Positions 7,277 to 16,190 of a DNA stretch of 64,000 nt are shown here, piece after piece. The notes under the pieces were generated by a model. It saw only the letters and a program-made list of their open reading frames with translations, did no database searches and was not told where the DNA came from. Origin of the DNA: Paracoccaceae bacterium (lineage in GTDB: Bacteria; Pseudomonadota; Alphaproteobacteria; Rhodobacterales; Rhodobacteraceae); assembly GCA_013214575.1 (NCBI GenBank), contig JABSSD010000008.1, forward strand, positions 62,001 to 126,000, written 5' to 3'. The position numbers and the translations under genes were made by a program. The number at the start of each line of letters is the position of its first letter. The stretch's first letter is position 1.

Positions 7277-9673
7277 TCAGCCGCGCAAAACACCGCCAGT
7301 GGCTTTGGTCACCTTGGCCACGATCTTCTCGCTCACCGCCTCGATGTCCTTATCCTTCAGCGTCTTATCCGTTGGCTGCAGACGCACGGTGATGGCCAGA
7401 GACTTCTTGCCCTCGCCCAAGGAGCCACCGATGAATTCATCGAACACCCGCACATCTGTGATCAGCGCCTTATCGGCCCCGGCGGCCGCATTGACCAGGG
7501 TCAGCGCCTCGACACTGTCATCCACCACAAAGGCAAAATCGCGTTCAACCGCCTGCAGATCACTCTGCTTCAGCGCCCCGCGTGAGGCCCCGGATTTGCG
7601 TGGCATGGGGATTTCGTCCGGCCAGATGGTAAAGGCCATCGCAGCCCCCTTGATGCCCATCTCGCTCAGCACCTTGGGGTGCAGCTCGCCAAAGACGCCC
7701 ATGACTTTCTTCGGACCCAGACAGATCTTGCCGTGCCGCCCCGGATGCCACCAGCCCGGCGCGCCGCGCAGCACCTGCACCTTGGTCGGCGCCCCAATGG
7801 CGGCCAGAACCGCCTCGATATCGGATTTGGCGTCGAACAGGTTCACGGGCCGCGACTCGCCATGCACATCCTTGGGGCCATTGCGCCCCACCAGCAGGCC
7901 GGTGATCAGATTATGCTGCTCGCCCGGCTCGCCGCCGTGAAAGACGGGACCAACCTCGAACAGGGCCAGATCCATATAGCCGCGCGCCTGATTGCGCGCC
8001 GCCGCCTGCAACAGACCGGGCAGCAGCGTCGGCCGCAGATGCGACATCTCAGACGAGATCGGGTTGGCCAGCATGGTGGCATCGGTGCCACCGCCAAACA
8101 GCGCCGCCGAGGGCTGGTCGATGAAAGTATAGCTAACCACCTCGTTGTAGCCCAATGCGGCACAGGTGCGGCGCGCCATCTGCTGGCGGCGCTGCTGCGC
8201 TGTCATCACCGGCTTGGGGATACCATCACTCAGCCGCTTCAACGGCTTGCCCACCAGTTTGGTCAGCGAGGCAATACGGGCGACTTCTTCGACCAGATCC
8301 GCCTCACCCTGAACGTCGGGGCGCCAGCTGGGGACATGCGCCTGATTGCCTTCCAGACGGAAACCAAGACGGGTCAGGGTCTGGCGCTGCTCACTTTCGG
8401 GGATGTCCATTCCCACCAGCGACCGCACCCGCGCCGCGTTCAGCTTGTAGGCGCGCGCATGGTTCGGCGCCTGCCCGGCACTCACCACATCCGAGGCCTC
8501 GCCACCGCAGAGATCCAGGATCATCTGGGTAGCCAGCTCCAGCCCCTCAACGGTGAACTCCGGGTCGACGCCGCGCTCAAAGCGATAGCGCGCATCGGAA
8601 TTGATCTTCAGCGCCCGGCCGGTCAGGGCAATCTGGATGTGATCCCAAAAGGCGCTTTCCAGGAACACATCTACAGTGTCCTCGGTGCAGCCCGTGGCCA
8701 GTCCCCCCATGATGCCGGCAATGCTCTGGGCGCCAGCCTCATCGGAGATCACCATCTGACCAGCGGTCAGGGTGTATTCCTTGTCGTCCAGCGCCATCAG
8801 CGCTTCGCCACCCTTGGCGCGGTGCACCCGCAGATCGCCCTGCACCTTAGCCGCATCAAACACATGCAGCGGCCGGTTCTGATCGTAGGTAAAGAAGTTG
8901 GTGATATCCACCAGTTTTGAGATCGGCCGCAGGCCAATCGCGGTCAGACGATCCTGCAGCCACTGCGGGCTGGGACCATTCTGCACGTCTTTGATCAGCC
9001 GCCCGGTGAAATGCGGACAGCCGTCCAGCGTATCTTCGTCGATGCTGACCTTGATAGGGCAGGCGAAACTGCCTTCGACCGGAGTGAAGTCAGGTGTCTT
9101 CAGCTTGCCCAGACCACGCGCCGCCAGATCGCGGGCAATACCGTGAATACCCAGCGCATCCGGGCGGTTCGGAGTGATGGCGATCTCGATCACCGTATCC
9201 ACCTTGGAGGGGTCATTCTCGGCCAGCCAGTCGACGAACTTGTCGCCCACTTCGCCTGAGGGCAGCTCGATGATGCCGTCATGCTCGTCCGACAGTTCCA
9301 GCTCACGTTCAGAGGCCATCATGCCATAGCTCTCGACGCCGCGGATCTTGCCGATGCCAATGGTGATATCCAGACCCGGAATATACATGCCCGGCTTGCA
9401 GACCACCACGGTGATACCTTGGCGCGCATTGGGAGCGCCACAGATGATCTGCAGCTCGCCGTCATCAGTATCCACCTTGCAGATCCGCAGCTTGTCGGCA
9501 TCCGGGTGCTTTTCAGCCGAGGTGACATAGCCCAGGGTAAAATCCTTGAGCCGGTCGGCCGGGTTGCTGATCTCTTCAACTTCCAGACCCAGATCGGTCA
9601 GAGTCTCGGCGATTTCGTCCACTGATGCATCAGTGTCGAGGTGATCTTTCAGCCAGGAAAGAGTGAATTTCAT
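7277..9673 (-). CDS. pheT: phenylalanyl-tRNA synthetase beta subunit
   Basis: This 798-residue beta chain of the alpha2beta2 PheRS charges tRNA-Phe. Domains in order: N-terminal with KFTLSWLKDHLDT, EMAP-type tRNA-binding domain (about residues 40-150, with CGAPNARQG), B3/B4 editing domain, B5 domain, catalytic-like core and C-terminal ferredoxin-fold anticodon-binding domain (about 705-798, beginning QAVERDFAFVVDD). Full length. It lies 316 bp downstream of pheS, an unusually long gap for this pair, and that gap contains a long inverted repeat. Confidence 0.98.
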   Translation of the reverse strand: MKFTLSWLKDHLDTDASVDEIAETLTDLGLEVEEISNPADRLKDFTLGYVTSAEKHPDADKLRICKVDTDDGELQIICGAPNARQGITVVVCKPGMYIPGLDITIGIGKIRGVESYGMMASERELELSDEHDGIIELPSGEVGDKFVDWLAENDPSKVDTVIEIAITPNRPDALGIHGIARDLAARGLGKLKTPDFTPVEGSFACPIKVSIDEDTLDGCPHFTGRLIKDVQNGPSPQWLQDRLTAIGLRPISKLVDITNFFTYDQNRPLHVFDAAKVQGDLRVHRAKGGEALMALDDKEYTLTAGQMVISDEAGAQSIAGIMGGLATGCTEDTVDVFLESAFWDHIQIALTGRALKINSDARYRFERGVDPEFTVEGLELATQMILDLCGGEASDVVSAGQAPNHARAYKLNAARVRSLVGMDIPESEQRQTLTRLGFRLEGNQAHVPSWRPDVQGEADLVEEVARIASLTKLVGKPLKRLSDGIPKPVMTAQQRRQQMARRTCAALGYNEVVSYTFIDQPSAALFGGGTDATMLANPISSEMSHLRPTLLPGLLQAAARNQARGYMDLALFEVGPVFHGGEPGEQHNLITGLLVGRNGPKDVHGESRPVNLFDAKSDIEAVLAAIGAPTKVQVLRGAPGWWHPGRHGKICLGPKKVMGVFGELHPKVLSEMGIKGAAMAFTIWPDEIPMPRKSGASRGALKQSDLQAVERDFAFVVDDSVEALTLVNAAAGADKALITDVRVFDEFIGGSLGEGKKSLAITVRLQPTDKTLKDKDIEAVSEKIVAKVTKATGGVLRG

Positions 9674-9825
9674 CGGTCAAGGATCCCTTGGCAAGCCATG
9701 CGTGTTACCGACAAGGCAATGACAAAGATTGGCGCGGGGTGCAAGACTTGCTGGCGGTTGGGTTCAAGGATAGCCGCGAGTGCGGCGCAAAAGCTTGCCC
9801 ACTCAGGCCACCATACTAACAATAA

Positions 9826-9888
9826 GGGCAGCGCCTGACCCTGGGTGGGTGCGAAGCGCCCTCCCGTGGGGAGGGTCAGGCGCTGCCC
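9826..9888. repeat. 17-bp perfect inverted repeat in pheS-pheT gap (family A)
   Basis: The 316-bp gap 9674-9989 holds no gene. Its main structure is GGGCAGCGCCTGACCCT (9826-9842) and the perfect reverse complement at 9872-9888. The 29-nt interior can also fold through GGGTGGG against CCCTCCC. A degenerate half copy lies at 7138-7179, at the other end of pheT, so this is a dispersed intergenic element. It may act as an attenuating or processing hairpin between pheS and pheT. Confidence 0.75.
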
Positions 9889-9989
9889 GGCGTGCCGCCG
9901 GGCGAAACAGAAATAATCGCTCCAACGCAAAACGCCCGCCTTTACGGACGGGCGCGAGGCGGGGCTGGCGCCCGAAAAACAGCTATGCG

Positions 9990-11063
9990 TTAGCGGCTCA
10001 AACCACCATGCAGGCTCGGCATGTCCAGACACTGGAAGCCGTAATGGCGCAGCCAGCGCAGGTCGGAATCGAAGAAGGCGCGCAAATCTGGGATGCCGTA
10101 TTTCAGCATTGCCAACCGGTCGATACCAATGCCAAAGGCAAAGCCCTGATAGACATCAGGGTCGATGCCGCCGGCGGCGATAACCTTGGGGTGGACCATG
10201 CCAGAGCCGAGGATCTCCATCCAGTCGTCGCCTTCGCCAATCTTCAGGGTGCCGTCTTTCCAGCTACAGCGAATATCCACCTCAGCCGAAGGCTCGGTGA
10301 AGGGGAAATGTGAGGCGCGGAAGCGCAGCTCGATATCGTCAAGCTCAAAGAAGCTTTTGACAAACTCCTCCAGCGTCCATTTCAGATTGGCCATCGAAAT
10401 GTCGGTATCCAGCGCCAGACCTTCGACCTGATGGAACATCGGCGTGTGGGTCTGGTCGTAATCGGCGCGGTAGACGCCACCGGGACAGATGATGCGCAGC
10501 GGTGCGCCCATCTTCTCCATCGAGCGGATCTGCACCGGTGAGGTATGGGTGCGCAGCACATGCGGCGGCCGGTCGTCACCCTCGGCGCGGTGCATATAAA
10601 ACGTGTCCATCTCAGCCCGCGCCGGGTGGTGGCCGGGGATGTTCAGCGCGTCAAAGTTATACCAGTCGGTTTCGACCCGCGCCCCTTCGGCAACGGAAAA
10701 CCCCAGCTCGGCAAAAATCGCCGTCAGCTCTTCCTGGGCCTGACTGACCGGATGCAGGGTGCCCACGCGGCGGGCGCGGCTTGGCAGGGTGACGTCCAGC
10801 CATTCGGTGCGCAGCCGTTCGTCCAGCGCCGCATCGACCAATCCGGCCTTTTTGGCGATCAGCGCCGAGTTGATCTCACCCTTGAGCGCGTTCAGCGCCG
10901 GGCCGGCCAGCTGGCGCTCCTCGGGTGTCATCTTGCCCAGCTCGCGCATCTTCAGCGCCACTTCGCCTTTTTTGCCCACGGCGGCGACCCGAATGGTCTC
11001 CAGCGCGCTTTCATCAGCGGCACCGGCAATTTGGCTTAGATATTTTGACTTAAGATCGTCCAT
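9990..11063 (-). CDS. pheS: phenylalanyl-tRNA synthetase alpha subunit
   Basis: This 357-residue catalytic chain of PheRS has an N-terminal coiled-coil tRNA-binding arm (about residues 1-90) followed by the class II aminoacyl-tRNA synthetase core. Motif 2 lies around [21 protein letters not shown] and motif 3 around [18 protein letters not shown]. The length is normal. The start is ATG 11063. It lies upstream of pheT on the same strand. The usual upstream partners rpmI and rplT are further along but separated by a gene on the opposite strand. Confidence 0.98.
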   Translation of the reverse strand: MDDLKSKYLSQIAGAADESALETIRVAAVGKKGEVALKMRELGKMTPEERQLAGPALNALKGEINSALIAKKAGLVDAALDERLRTEWLDVTLPSRARRVGTLHPVSQAQEELTAIFAELGFSVAEGARVETDWYNFDALNIPGHHPARAEMDTFYMHRAEGDDRPPHVLRTHTSPVQIRSMEKMGAPLRIICPGGVYRADYDQTHTPMFHQVEGLALDTDISMANLKWTLEEFVKSFFELDDIELRFRASHFPFTEPSAEVDIRCSWKDGTLKIGEGDDWMEILGSGMVHPKVIAAGGIDPDVYQGFAFGIGIDRLAMLKYGIPDLRAFFDSDLRWLRHYGFQCLDMPSLHGGLSR

Positions 11064-11261
11064 GACGGTCCCCTGAATTTTGCTAAGGCCCTGCTATCAC
11101 AGCCGGGGGTGAAAGCAAGTATGCCAGAGCGCTCTGTGCGTCACGGTGCGTCACTGTGCCCGATATACGCCCCTGCGCGGTCAGACGGCTTGCCCTTTTG
11201 GCGCAATACGCCCAAGTTTCGCACAGATGAGCGCAACAAGACGCAGACAAGAGGGCCGATG

Positions 11262-11864
11262 ATGACGCCAATCACTGATATCGAGACTTTGGAAGCCCAC
11301 TACAACGATCCGGTTCCAGCCTCACTGACCAAAGTGGTGCAGCAAATGACCCCGCTGTATCGCCAGTGGATCAATACTTCGCGGTTCACAGTGCTGTCCA
11401 CCGTTGGCCCCGAAGGCACCGATGCCAGCCCGCGCGGCGACGATGGGCCGGTGGTCCACATTGCCGACGACAAGACACTTTGGCTGCCGGATTGGCGCGG
11501 CAACAACCGCATCGACTGCCTGCGCAATATCATACGCGACAGCCGGGTCAGCCTGATGTTTCTGGTGCCGGGCTGCACCAATGTGGTGCGCATCAACGGC
11601 AGTGCCATCCTCACGGCAGATGAACCCTGCCGCGCGCATTTTGCGCGCAAAGACATCCTGCCTGCCACTGTAACTGTGATCACTATCACCGAGATGTATT
11701 TCCAATGCGCCAAGGCGATCCTGCGGTCCAGGCTGTGGAGCGGCGCAGATGACAGCGATCAGGTGCCCTCGGCGGGGCAATTCATCAAGGAACAAAAGTC
11801 CGATTTTGCCTCCGAGGCCTATGACAGCGGTTATGCGGACTACGCCAAGCCGCGCATGTGGTAA
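11262..11864 (+). CDS. PPOX-class FMN-dependent flavoprotein (MSMEG_1061-like)
   Basis: This 200-residue cytoplasmic protein of the pyridoxamine 5'-phosphate oxidase-like split-barrel fold probably binds FMN. Family features are FTVLSTVGPEGTDASPRGDDG and LPDWRGNNRIDCLRNI (about residues 70-90). Two adjacent ATG codons exist at 11259 and 11262. The second is chosen because GAGGG at 11251 is then 6 nt away instead of 3. The gene sits on the strand opposite to rplT and pheS and interrupts the usual rpmI-rplT-pheS-pheT order. The substrate is unknown. Confidence 0.85.
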   Translation: MTPITDIETLEAHYNDPVPASLTKVVQQMTPLYRQWINTSRFTVLSTVGPEGTDASPRGDDGPVVHIADDKTLWLPDWRGNNRIDCLRNIIRDSRVSLMFLVPGCTNVVRINGSAILTADEPCRAHFARKDILPATVTVITITEMYFQCAKAILRSRLWSGADDSDQVPSAGQFIKEQKSDFASEAYDSGYADYAKPRMW

Positions 11865-11960
11865 ATTGCCGGCCTCGCAGCGTGAATGACCAAAAGCCTA
11901 GCGCTATCGGGGCTTTCGCCTCACCCGACGGGCCAGTGACGTGCCTGTGACGCGCCAGTC

Positions 11961-11993
11961 AAAAAAAAAGGCCGCCCCGGATGGAGCGGCCTT
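11961..11993 (-). terminator. rho-independent terminator of rpmI-rplT
   Basis: On the minus strand AAGGCCGC (from 11993) pairs with GCGGCCTT (to 11968), extended by GC pairs in the loop, and is followed by a run of nine T. It lies 26 bp past the rplT stop. Confidence 0.88.
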
Positions 11994-12018
11994 AAATCTG
12001 TCAGTGTGCAACCGGCGC

Positions 12019-12384
12019 TTAAGCGGCCAGGGCAGACTGTGCCTGACGTACAATGGCAGCAAATGCTGCGGGCTCTTGTACGGCCAGATCAGCCAGAACC
12101 TTACGGTCAACTTCGATGCCGGCCAGGTTCAGGCCATTGATGAAGCGGCTGTATGTCAGGGCTTCGTCATGGGCGCGAACGGCAGCATTGATACGCTGGA
12201 TCCACAGGGCGCGGAAGTTACGCTTACGATTCTTCCGGTCACGGGTTGCGTATTGGTTGGCCTTATCGACGGCCTGTGTGGCAACCTTAAAGACACTTTT
12301 GCGGCGGCCATAGTAACCTTTGGCGGCCTTGACGATTTTCCGGTGACGGGCGTGGGTTTTGACACCACCTTTAACGCGGGACAT
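12019..12384 (-). CDS. rplT: 50S ribosomal protein L20
   Basis: This 121-residue ribosomal protein L20 begins [21 protein letters not shown] and has the canonical basic N-terminal extension and the [21 protein letters not shown] block. It binds 23S rRNA early in 50S assembly and can act as an autoregulator of its own operon in other bacteria. It is 14 bp downstream of rpmI with which it forms an operon. Confidence 0.98.
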   Translation of the reverse strand: MSRVKGGVKTHARHRKIVKAAKGYYGRRKSVFKVATQAVDKANQYATRDRKNRKRNFRALWIQRINAAVRAHDEALTYSRFINGLNLAGIEVDRKVLADLAVQEPAAFAAIVRQAQSALAA

Positions 12385-12398
12385 AGCTCAAACTCCTC

Positions 12399-12599
12399 TT
12401 AACGGTCGTAGGGCATAAAGCCCTTGATGATTTTCGCATCAGGTGCTGAGAGGGCAGTTGTGCCACGAGCATTGCGGATGAATTTACGGCTGCGTTTGAT
12501 CATGCCGTGGCGTTTGCCGGCTTGACCGCCCAGGACTTTGCCTGTCGCAGTGATTTTAAAGCGCTTCTTAGCACTCGACTTGGTCTTCATTTTGGGCAT
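12399..12599 (-). CDS. rpmI: 50S ribosomal protein L35
   Basis: This 66-residue ribosomal protein L35 begins [20 protein letters not shown] and is highly basic ([12 protein letters not shown]). It is the first gene of the rpmI-rplT operon. infC is not present upstream in this window; the upstream neighbours are a small membrane protein gene and pyk. Confidence 0.98.
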   Translation of the reverse strand: MPKMKTKSSAKKRFKITATGKVLGGQAGKRHGMIKRSRKFIRNARGTTALSAPDAKIIKGFMPYDR

Positions 12600-12714
12600 T
12601 TCCGGCTCCTATGGTTCGGGTTCGGTTTTCACGCAACACGGCATGCCACATTCGGCCGGTCGCGCGATCAGACCTGCCCTTTACGAAAGCGCAGCGCCAA
12701 GGGCAAGTTGATTC

Positions 12715-12936
12715 TCAAAAATAACGGCCAAGAACCGCGAAAAACACATCCGGGATCTGATCCATCTTGTAGCCGCCGGATTTGGTCATCACCGCATAGA
12801 GCACCAGGCCAAAGGCCAGCAGGATCGTCAGCGCCGAAGCCCAAAGTGGCCTTCGGTCGCTCATCGCAGACAAGACAGACGGAATTGCAAAACCGCCAAT
12901 AACCAACCCAAGTATCAGGGTCACATCAGGATCCAT
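12715..12936 (-). CDS. small membrane protein, 73 aa
   Basis: This small hydrophobic protein has two predicted membrane segments (LILGLVIGGFAIPSVLSA and ASALTILLAFGLVLYAVM) separated by a short polar loop. The function is unknown. ATG 12936 is preferred because GAGG lies 8 nt upstream; a GTG at 12945 would add three residues. It follows pyk by 29 bp on the same strand, so it may be cotranscribed with pyruvate kinase. Confidence 0.7.
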   Translation of the reverse strand: MDPDVTLILGLVIGGFAIPSVLSAMSDRRPLWASALTILLAFGLVLYAVMTKSGGYKMDQIPDVFFAVLGRYF

Positions 12937-12965
12937 ATGGCTCACCTCGTTAAACGAGGATCAGC

Positions 12966-14411
12966 CTATTCCGGGTCGGTGCTATAAATCAAACGTTCAT
13001 CGCAGGGGGCAACCCGCAGAATATTTGTGGTGCCCGGCACATTGAACGGCACCCCGGCAGTGACCACGATCTGATCGGTCTCAGTTGCAAAGCCACCCGC
13101 CCGCGCCGCCCGGGCGGCACTGACCACCGCGCCTTTGAACCGGTCCAGTTTTGGCGTCATGATACAGTTGCAGCCCCAGCTCAGCGCCAGACGACGGGCA
13201 GTCCGCGGCACCGAGGTCAGCGCCAGGATCGGCACCCCGGGACGTTCACGCGCGGTCAGCAGCGCGGTGGTGCCGCTCTGGGTGAAACAGCAGATCGCCT
13301 TGACGTCGGTCTTTTCCGCAATCTCCCGCGCCGCAGCCACAATACCATCGGCAATGGTGTTGCCCTTGGCCGAGCGTGAGGCCGCGATAATCAGGGTGTA
13401 GTTCGGATCCGCCTCTACTTCGATGGCCACATCATTCATTGTTTGCACCGCTTCAATGGGAAAATCCCCGGCCGCCGATTCTGCGCTGAGCATCACCGCA
13501 TCAGCCCCCTCGTAGATCGCCGTAGCAACATCCGACACTTCGGCACGGGTGGGCATCGGGCTTTCGATCATGCTTTCCAGCATCTGAGTGGCCACAATCA
13601 CCGGCTTGGCAGCGGCGCGACACTCGAGCACCAGACGTTTCTGGATCGGTGGAACCGCGGATACCGGCAGCTCAACCCCAAGATCGCCACGCGCCACCAT
13701 GATACCGTCCGAGGCCTCCAGGATCTCGGTGAATTTCTCAACCGCCGAGGGCTTTTCGATCTTGCTCAGAATAGCCGCCCGGCCATCAGCCAGTGCCCGC
13801 GCCTCAAACACGTCCTTGGCACGCTGCACAAAGGACAGGGCCAGCCAGTCAACGCCCAGATTACAGACGAATTCCAGATCCTTGCGGTCCTTTTCGGACA
13901 GCGCCGCCAGCGGCAGTTCCACATCCGGCACATTGACGCCCTTGCGGTTCGATATGGTGCCGCCAATTTTAACGGTGCAATCGGCAAAATCATCGCCGCA
14001 GCTGTCCACAACCAGACGGATCTTGCCATCATTGACCAGCAGGTGGGCGCCGGTCTCCAGGGCCTGGAAAATCTCAGGATGAGGCAGGCAAACACGGTTC
14101 AGATCGCCCTCAGCCGGGTCCAGATCCATGCGGAACTTGGCGCCAACCTGCAGCTCTTCCGAGCCATTGGCAAACACACCCACACGCAGCTTTGGCCCCT
14201 GCAGATCCGCCAGAATGCAGATCGGGCTGTCCAGCTCGGCCTCAATCCGCCGGATAATCGCGTGTTTCTCGGCGATCTCCTCATGGCTGCCGTGTGACAT
14301 GTTCAGGCGGAACACATCGGCGCCAGCTTCATGCAGCGCCTTAATGGTTTCGTAGGTCTCCGAGGCCGGCCCAAGGGTGGCAACAATCTTGACATTGCGC
14401 TGACGTCTCAT
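12966..14411 (-). CDS. pyk: pyruvate kinase
   Basis: This 481-residue glycolytic enzyme converts phosphoenolpyruvate and ADP to pyruvate and ATP. The start ATG 14411 is chosen because the conserved N-terminus MRRQRNVKIVATLGPAS begins there with AAGGA upstream; the open frame extends further 5' without homology. Catalytic-site blocks are visible: RLNMSHGSHEE (about residues 36-46), LSKIEKPSAVEKF with the catalytic Lys, and MVARGDLGVELP. The C-terminal allosteric domain is present. Confidence 0.97.
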   Translation of the reverse strand: MRRQRNVKIVATLGPASETYETIKALHEAGADVFRLNMSHGSHEEIAEKHAIIRRIEAELDSPICILADLQGPKLRVGVFANGSEELQVGAKFRMDLDPAEGDLNRVCLPHPEIFQALETGAHLLVNDGKIRLVVDSCGDDFADCTVKIGGTISNRKGVNVPDVELPLAALSEKDRKDLEFVCNLGVDWLALSFVQRAKDVFEARALADGRAAILSKIEKPSAVEKFTEILEASDGIMVARGDLGVELPVSAVPPIQKRLVLECRAAAKPVIVATQMLESMIESPMPTRAEVSDVATAIYEGADAVMLSAESAAGDFPIEAVQTMNDVAIEVEADPNYTLIIAASRSAKGNTIADGIVAAAREIAEKTDVKAICCFTQSGTTALLTARERPGVPILALTSVPRTARRLALSWGCNCIMTPKLDRFKGAVVSAARAARAGGFATETDQIVVTAGVPFNVPGTTNILRVAPCDERLIYSTDPE

Positions 14412-14528
14412 AGGGGCGGTTCCTTCGGATTTGGGAAATGTTATCGCAAACAGTTGTGGGCCGCTTATCGCGCAATTCCCCTTTTGCTGCAACTCCCCTA
14501 TAGATGCGACAAAAGGGATGACAGGCAA

Positions 14529-15266
14529 ATGACATATAAACCCTACTTTATTCACGGTGAGAACCGACCCGCCCGCTGGCTGATCACCTGCGATCACGCC
14601 ACCAATGTGGTGCCGCCGTTTGTCAACGGCGGCGATCTCGGCCTGCCCCGCGACGATATGGAACGCCACATCGCCTATGACGTCGGCGCCTATGAGGTGT
14701 CCAGACTTTTGGGTGAGCTGCTGGATGCGCCGGTGATTGCCTCGAATTTCTCACGATTGGTGATTGACCCCAACCGCGGCGAGGACGACCCCACCCTGCT
14801 GATGAAGCTATATGACGGCACCATCATTCCCGGCAACCGCCACGCCGATGCGGATCAGCGCGAGCAACGGCTGCAGCATTGCTATCGCCCCTACCACGGC
14901 GCGCTCAAGGCACTGGCGGCAAGGGATAACGTGGTGATCATCTCAATGCATTCCTTCACGCCGCAATTGCGCGGCAGACCGCAACGCCCCTGGGAAATCG
15001 GCATCCTGTTTCCAGACAATGAGCCGTTTTCACCACATGTGGTTGAGCAGTTAAAACCCCACACCGAGGCTCCTGTCGGCGTCAACGAGCCCTACACCGG
15101 CTACCTACCCGGCGATGCCATCGACACCCATGCCTCGGCGCATGGGCGCCCCAACACATTGATCGAGCTACGCAACGACCTGATCGCCGAGCCCAAGGGC
15201 CAGGTTGCCTGGGCCGAGCGGCTGGCCCAGGCCCTGCCCCGCGCCCTGATCAGTTCAGGCCTCTGA
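14529..15266 (+). CDS. N-formylglutamate amidohydrolase family protein
   Basis: This 245-residue hydrolase family member (HutG2/FGase fold) is related to enzymes that deformylate N-formylglutamate to glutamate in histidine degradation. Family blocks: WLITCDHATNVVP (about residues 20-32), SRLVIDPNRGEDDPTL, SMHSFTPQL and IELRNDL near the C-terminus. No hut genes are visible nearby, so the physiological substrate is uncertain. The start is ATG 14529, 117 bp from the divergent pyk start. Confidence 0.88.
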   Translation: MTYKPYFIHGENRPARWLITCDHATNVVPPFVNGGDLGLPRDDMERHIAYDVGAYEVSRLLGELLDAPVIASNFSRLVIDPNRGEDDPTLLMKLYDGTIIPGNRHADADQREQRLQHCYRPYHGALKALAARDNVVIISMHSFTPQLRGRPQRPWEIGILFPDNEPFSPHVVEQLKPHTEAPVGVNEPYTGYLPGDAIDTHASAHGRPNTLIELRNDLIAEPKGQVAWAERLAQALPRALISSGL

Positions 15267-15385
15267 TTGCATCTTACATCGTCAATATGCGTGGCCTTAT
15301 TGACACAGCTCATTGCGGGACAGGCCCCGTATCCCCATATTCGAAATCACGGGCTTACCGTGAGCTATTTCTAAAGGATGGGCGT

Positions 15386-15625
15386 ATGACCCTTGCAACA
15401 TTGACCACATTTTTCGGCTGGATGACTGTTTTGAACATCGGCTTCCTGACCATCACCGCGCTGATCTTGCTGGCCGGACGCGAGAAATTTGCCGCCCTGC
15501 ACGCGGGCATGTTCAACATGCAAACTGGCGAAGTCAAAAAATCCTATTTCAACTACATCGCCACCTACAAGATCCTGACCTTTGTGTTCTGTCTGACACC
15601 CTACGTTGCGCTGAAACTGATGTAG
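15386..15625 (+). CDS. DUF6868-like small membrane protein
   Basis: This 79-residue protein has two hydrophobic segments (TTFFGWMTVLNIGFLTITALI and ILTFVFCLTPYVALKLM) flanking a polar loop. It resembles the small FFGW-type membrane family annotated as DUF6868; the match is by eye. The start is ATG 15386 with AAAGGA upstream; the open frame extends 5' to 15287 without support. The function is unknown. Confidence 0.75.
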   Translation: MTLATLTTFFGWMTVLNIGFLTITALILLAGREKFAALHAGMFNMQTGEVKKSYFNYIATYKILTFVFCLTPYVALKLM

Positions 15626-15735
15626 CCACCGGCGCATGCCAATCCGCGCCAATCCGCGCCCATCCGTGCATTGTGCCACCGCCCGCCGCTTGCTACTCAC
15701 GCAGGCGGACGTATTTGTTTTGAAGGAACAGCACG

Positions 15736-16050
15736 ATGGATCAGCAGACCGAGATTGAACTCCAGGCCGCCGCCTTCCGCCGCCTGCAGAAACACCTGAT
15801 GGAAGACCGCACCGACGCGCAGAACATCGACCTGATGAATCTGGCTGGCTTCTGCCGCAACTGCCTGTCGCGCTGGTACCAGGAAGCCGCAAACGAGCGC
15901 GGCATCGAGATGGACAAGACCCAGGCCCGCGAGATTTTTTACGGCATGAGCATGGATGAGTGGAAAGCCAACCATCAAACCGACGCCAGCCCGCAAAAAC
16001 AGGCCGAATTTGACGTCGCCTTCAAACAGAACGTCACCGACAAGAGCTGA
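15736..16050 (+). CDS. DUF1244 family protein
   Basis: This 104-residue cytoplasmic protein has the DUF1244 signature LMNLAGFCRNCLSRWYQEAA with a conserved Cys pair (CRNC) and the later block GIEMDKTQAREIFYGM. The family is common in alpha- and gammaproteobacteria and has no assigned function. An AAGGAACAGC site precedes the ATG. It is convergent with the D-amino-acid aminotransferase gene. Confidence 0.9.
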   Translation: MDQQTEIELQAAAFRRLQKHLMEDRTDAQNIDLMNLAGFCRNCLSRWYQEAANERGIEMDKTQAREIFYGMSMDEWKANHQTDASPQKQAEFDVAFKQNVTDKS

Positions 16051-16111
16051 CCCAGCTGACCCCGGGGGCCACGCCGGCCCGCGCCTTCGGCCCGGCACCA
16101 CAGCGCTAGCC

Positions 16112-16141
16112 GCCGCCGCCCCGGATCACCGGGGAGGCGGC
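16112..16141. terminator. hairpin between convergent genes
   Basis: CCCCGG-ATCA-CCGGGG (16119-16134) is nested inside GCCGCC (16112-16117) and GGCGGC (16136-16141). It lies in the 140-bp gap between the DUF1244 gene and the convergent dat gene and can serve both strands. Confidence 0.6.
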
Positions 16142-16190
16142 ATCTATGCCCCTCACCCCGGCGGTTTTTGTCAGGTCACTTTCTGTTGGC

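Noticed and set aside
7679-8920. 413-codon plus-strand frame inside pheT
   Set aside because: pheT on the other strand has full domain order; the frame has no recognisable domain.
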